Assembly: GCF_000720135.1 (NCBI RefSeq)
Contig: NZ_JOIU01000023.1
Location: forward strand, 72,439 to 136,438
DNA from: Streptomyces sp. NRRL S-1022
GTDB lineage: Bacteria; Actinomycetota; Actinomycetes; Streptomycetales; Streptomycetaceae
Length of the DNA stretch: 64,000 nucleotides
Direction of reading: 5' to 3'
Below are positions 63,515-64,000 of the stretch, piece by piece (positions within the stretch are counted from its first letter, which is position 1; the number at the start of each line of letters is the position of its first letter). Under the pieces are notes generated by a model. That model was not told the origin of the DNA. It ran no database searches and worked only from the letters and a program-made list of their open reading frames with translations. Position numbers and translations under genes: made by a program.

Positions 63515-64000
63515 CTAGCCGACGACCGTCCAGGTGTCCCCGCCCGCCAGCAGCGCGGCCAGGTCACCCTTGCCCTTCTGCTCGACCGCCGTGTCGAGCT
63601 GCTCGGCCATCTGGGCGTCGTACACCGGCCGTTCCACCGAGCGGAACACGCCGACCGGGGTGTGGTGCAGGGTGTCCGGGTCGGCCAGCCGGGACAGCGC
63701 GAAGGCCGTGGTCGGGGACGCGGAGTGGGCGTCGTGCACCAGGACGTCCGCCTCGTTCTCCGGGGTCACGGTCACCACCTTCAGGTCGCCGGTCCGCCGG
63801 TCGCGGACGACGCCTCTCGCCCCGTCCGCCCCGAAGCGGATGGGCTGCCCGTGCTCCAGCCGGATCAGCGCCTCCTCGGACCGCTGCTTGTCCTTCAGTG
63901 CGTCGAAGGCGCCGTCGTTGAAGATGTTGCAGTTCTGGTAGATCTCGATCAGGGCCGTGCCCGGGTGGTCGGCGGCGGCGCGCAGCACCTCGGTCAGGTG
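63515..64000 (-). CDS. korB: 2-oxoacid:ferredoxin oxidoreductase beta subunit, C-terminal part
   Basis: The gene enters from beyond the right edge; 162 codons are visible, ending at the stop near 63515. IEIYQNCNIFNDGAFDALKD is the conserved KorB segment that follows the thiamine-diphosphate site, and VHDAHSASPTTAFALSRLAD and DTLHHTPVGVFRSVERPVYD match actinobacterial KorB. With the alpha subunit (expected outside the window, presumably upstream on this strand) it converts 2-oxoglutarate or another 2-oxoacid to acyl-CoA and reduces ferredoxin. The Cys cluster and ThDP motifs lie outside the window. Confidence 0.9.
   Translation of the reverse strand, partial: HLTEVLRAAADHPGTALIEIYQNCNIFNDGAFDALKDKQRSEEALIRLEHGQPIRFGADGARGVVRDRRTGDLKVVTVTPENEADVLVHDAHSASPTTAFALSRLADPDTLHHTPVGVFRSVERPVYDAQMAEQLDTAVEQKGKGDLAALLAGGDTWTVVG

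Overview
The window is chromosomal DNA from a high-GC actinomycete, almost certainly a Streptomyces. Coding positions are strongly GC-biased at codon position 3, GTG starts are common, and several genes have leaderless starts with a TANNNT box 6-7 nt upstream. The content is Streptomyces-like: futalosine menaquinone genes, a 14-gene nuo operon, a PASTA protein, a GH18 lipoprotein, an NlpC/P60 hydrolase, and a 2-oxoacid:ferredoxin oxidoreductase at the right edge. From memory, the gene order resembles the S. coelicolor SCO4490-SCO4595 segment. No rRNA, tRNA, CRISPR array, transposase or prophage gene was seen.

Layout. 1-4.5 kb: menaquinone block 1 (mqnL-like end, mqnP, mqnM, an AsnC/Lrp regulator, mqnE), then a UdgX-type uracil-DNA glycosylase. 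4.5-13.2 kb: small accessory genes (GNAT, DUF4229, TetR, MaoC-like dehydratase, long-chain acyl-CoA synthetase, LysR, methyltransferase), a membrane Ser/Thr kinase and a cold-shock gene with a structured leader. 13.5-22.2 kb: menaquinone block 2 (mqnA, a prepilin peptidase, mqnC, a shrunken amidohydrolase-like protein, a GH18 lipoprotein, menG, PASTA, GNAT, geranylgeranyl reductase), then peptide deformylase. 22.3-40.0 kb: an NlpC/P60 protein, a 0.7-kb regulatory region with a Rex-like site, and nuoABCDEFGHIJKLMN ending in a 29-bp perfect hairpin. 40.2-42.2 kb: recQ.

42.2-49.1 kb, minus strand: the most unusual region. One unit encodes a GntR/UTRA regulator, a di-[4Fe-4S] ferredoxin, a substrate-binding lipoprotein with a NosL-like C-terminal domain, a permease, an ABC ATPase, and an AprA/FrdA-like flavoprotein fused to about 290 residues of HEAT-like repeats. 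It looks like an uptake-plus-redox system for an unknown, probably sulfur- or sulfonate-type, substrate. 49.2-64 kb: an M56 metallopeptidase, fumarylacetoacetase, a HAD phosphatase, a secreted transglycosylase under a ydaO-type c-di-AMP riboswitch, a polyprenyl diphosphate synthase, a LolA-like lipid carrier, an ABC-2 exporter, an FMN reductase, a TPR-like protein, a VOC protein, a RarD-type transporter, a divergent SDR/HxlR pair and the C-terminus of korB.

How the genes work together. Menaquinone head-group synthesis (MqnA, E, C), prenyl chain synthesis (polyprenyl synthase), prenylation (MqnP), decarboxylation (MqnL with the MqnM cofactor), methylation (MenG) and probable side-chain reduction (geranylgeranyl reductase) lie beside the complex I that reduces the quinone. 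A Rex-like operator suggests that NADH/NAD+ controls nuo.
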